A stretch of DNA of 64,000 bases from Polaromonas sp. SP1 (GTDB lineage: Bacteria > Pseudomonadota > Gammaproteobacteria > Burkholderiales > Burkholderiaceae_C): contig NZ_CP031013.1 in NCBI RefSeq assembly GCF_003711205.1, forward strand, positions 4,134,501 through 4,198,500. The letters are read 5' to 3'. Both the position numbers and the translations under genes were made by a program. Shown here piece after piece: positions 63,155 through 64,000 of this stretch. Under the pieces are notes generated by a model. It saw nothing but the letters and a program-made list of their open reading frames with translations. It made no database searches and had not been told where the DNA came from. How positions within the stretch are numbered: the first letter of the stretch is position 1; every line of letters begins with the position of its first letter.

Positions 63155-63985
63155 TCAGGCTGTCGATGGTGATGGGAGGCCGGCGGCCGGGTTGTCAAAC
63201 CGGGGCTGGCGTTTTTCAGTAAAGGCTGTCACGCCTTCCCGGTGCTCGGGCGACGCGGCGTAGCGGTAGGCGTCTGTCAGTGTGCTTGCTATCAAATCAG
63301 TAGCTGCATGCCCAATAGGGTCCTGGGCTAGAGCCCGAAATGCCTGTTTATTCAGGCGTGCGGCGCCCGGCGCCAGCGTGGCGCAGCGGTCTACATAGGC
63401 CATCGCGGCAGCGGCGGCTTCAGCCGCCGGTACTGCCTGGTTGAGGAAGCCTCGCTGCTTCATCTCGGCCGCGCCGAGCACGGCGGCCGACAGCAGCATC
63501 TCCCGCGCGGTCAGCTCGCCCGCAGCGCGCATCACCAGCGCGGCCTCGCGCGGCGCCATCGGAAAACCCAGCTTTGCGATGGGCGCGCCAAACTTCGCCG
63601 TGTCGGCCGCGACGCGAATGTCGCAGCAGCTGGCAATCTCCATTCCGGCGCCCATGCAATTGCCTTCGACCTGCGCGACGAGGGGCACATCGCAGTCCAG
63701 CATGGCCTTGAGGCCGCCCCAGACATCGCCCTCGTGAAACTCACGCAGGGCGCTTTCTTCAAACCGGAAGCCGGCGTACTCGGAAATATCGCCGCCCGCA
63801 CAGAAGTGCCCGCCCTCACCCCGCACCAGCACGCAGCGCAAGGCCGCGTTGTGCTGGATGCTTCCAAACACCGCACGCAGCTCGCGCCACATGGCGCGGG
63901 ACATGGCGTTGAGCTTGCCGGGATGGGACAAGGTGACGAAGGCAACAGGCCCTTTCACCTCGAGTAAGACGGCTCCGGTCATCAA
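63155..63985 (-). CDS. Enoyl-CoA hydratase/isomerase family protein
   Basis: The 276-residue crotonase has LSHPGKLNAMSRAMWRELRA, GHFCAGGDISEYAGF (oxyanion hole), VEGNCMGAGMEIASCCDIRV and KLGFPMAPREAALVM. The second catalytic Glu region (typical of ECH1) is not clear, so it may be an isomerase or side-activity member. ATG at 63985 or 63982 starts it, with no clear ribosome site before the window edge. A 49-bp repeat encodes ALAQDPIGHAATDLIAS in residues 217 to 233. It ends 3 bp before matB and likely forms an operon with it. Confidence 0.88.
   Translation of the reverse strand: MMTGAVLLEVKGPVAFVTLSHPGKLNAMSRAMWRELRAVFGSIQHNAALRCVLVRGEGGHFCAGGDISEYAGFRFEESALREFHEGDVWGGLKAMLDCDVPLVAQVEGNCMGAGMEIASCCDIRVAADTAKFGAPIAKLGFPMAPREAALVMRAAGELTAREMLLSAAVLGAAEMKQRGFLNQAVPAAEAAAAAMAYVDRCATLAPGAARLNKQAFRALAQDPIGHAATDLIASTLTDAYRYAASPEHREGVTAFTEKRQPRFDNPAAGLPSPSTA
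63288..63336 (+). repeat. 49-bp dispersed repeat, copy inside the enoyl-CoA hydratase gene
   Basis: Head GCTATCAAATCAGTAGCTGC and tail TCCTGGGCTAGAGCCC. The gene strand reads it without a stop, because the TAA seen in this frame of intergenic copies is replaced by GAC here. Confidence 0.8.
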
Positions 63986-64000
63986 GCGGTCATTCGAGTT

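Overview
The window is a high-GC, densely packed bacterial chromosome segment from the beta-proteobacteria, most likely a Comamonadaceae member close to Polaromonas, Variovorax or Rhodoferax. Support comes from the order infC-rpmI-rplT-pheS-pheT-ihfA-merR-tRNA-Pro, a class I phaC-phaA-phaB polyhydroxyalkanoate (PHA) operon, and many soil-type catabolic genes with their regulators. The family assignment is inference from gene content; no rRNA or CRISPR array was seen.

Layout. 1-10 kb: start of a methylmalonyl-CoA mutase gene (runs off the left edge) with a divergent GntR regulator, a DMT transporter, dusA, an M14-type lipoprotein peptidase, a conserved unknown, a cupin, a GST, a 2-hydroxychromene-2-carboxylate isomerase-like protein and a CPA2 antiporter. 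10.2-16 kb: the PHA operon on the minus strand. Downstream of phaB lie an AT-richer secreted ankyrin-repeat gene and then a second, truncated copy of the phaB 3' end with its terminator. 16-24 kb: small membrane protein, pgeF, maiA, MDR reductase, LysR/MFS pair, SGNH hydrolase. 24-27.7 kb: a compact module of Rieske oxygenase, glutamine-synthetase-like ligase, [2Fe-2S] ferredoxin and ABM-domain protein, with a divergent GntR regulator and a palindromic operator candidate; this is the best candidate here for an undescribed pathway. 27.7-35.7 kb: a 3-hydroxybenzoate/gentisate catabolic operon with a divergent MarR regulator, followed by a TRAP transporter. 35.8-39.5 kb: metallo-hydrolase, Nudix hydrolase, rdgC, Asp/Glu racemase family. 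39.8-42.4 kb: an AT-richer MBOAT plus SGNH-like pair (probable exopolysaccharide acylation) next to tRNA-Pro, flanked by a 13-bp direct repeat. 43-51.7 kb: translation and IHF block. 51.9-64 kb: isocitrate lyase, a GGCT-like protein, EamA transporter, potFGHI polyamine ABC transporter, an acyl-CoA dehydrogenase, malonyl-CoA synthetase and an enoyl-CoA hydratase.

The most unexpected structural signal is a family of at least eleven dispersed copies of a repeat whose unit is always 49 bp: a short hairpin head (GCTAT-N7-ATAGC), a variable middle, and a TGGGCTRGAGGCC-like tail. Most copies are intergenic, but four lie in frame inside protein genes (pgeF, an EamA transporter, an enoyl-CoA hydratase, and the signal peptide of a Bug-family binding protein). 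Other points of note are an ATC start for infC, a small GTG-initiated two-CxxC protein upstream of thrS, twin palindromes upstream of aceA, and a terminator-like hairpin in the pheS leader partly built from a repeat copy.
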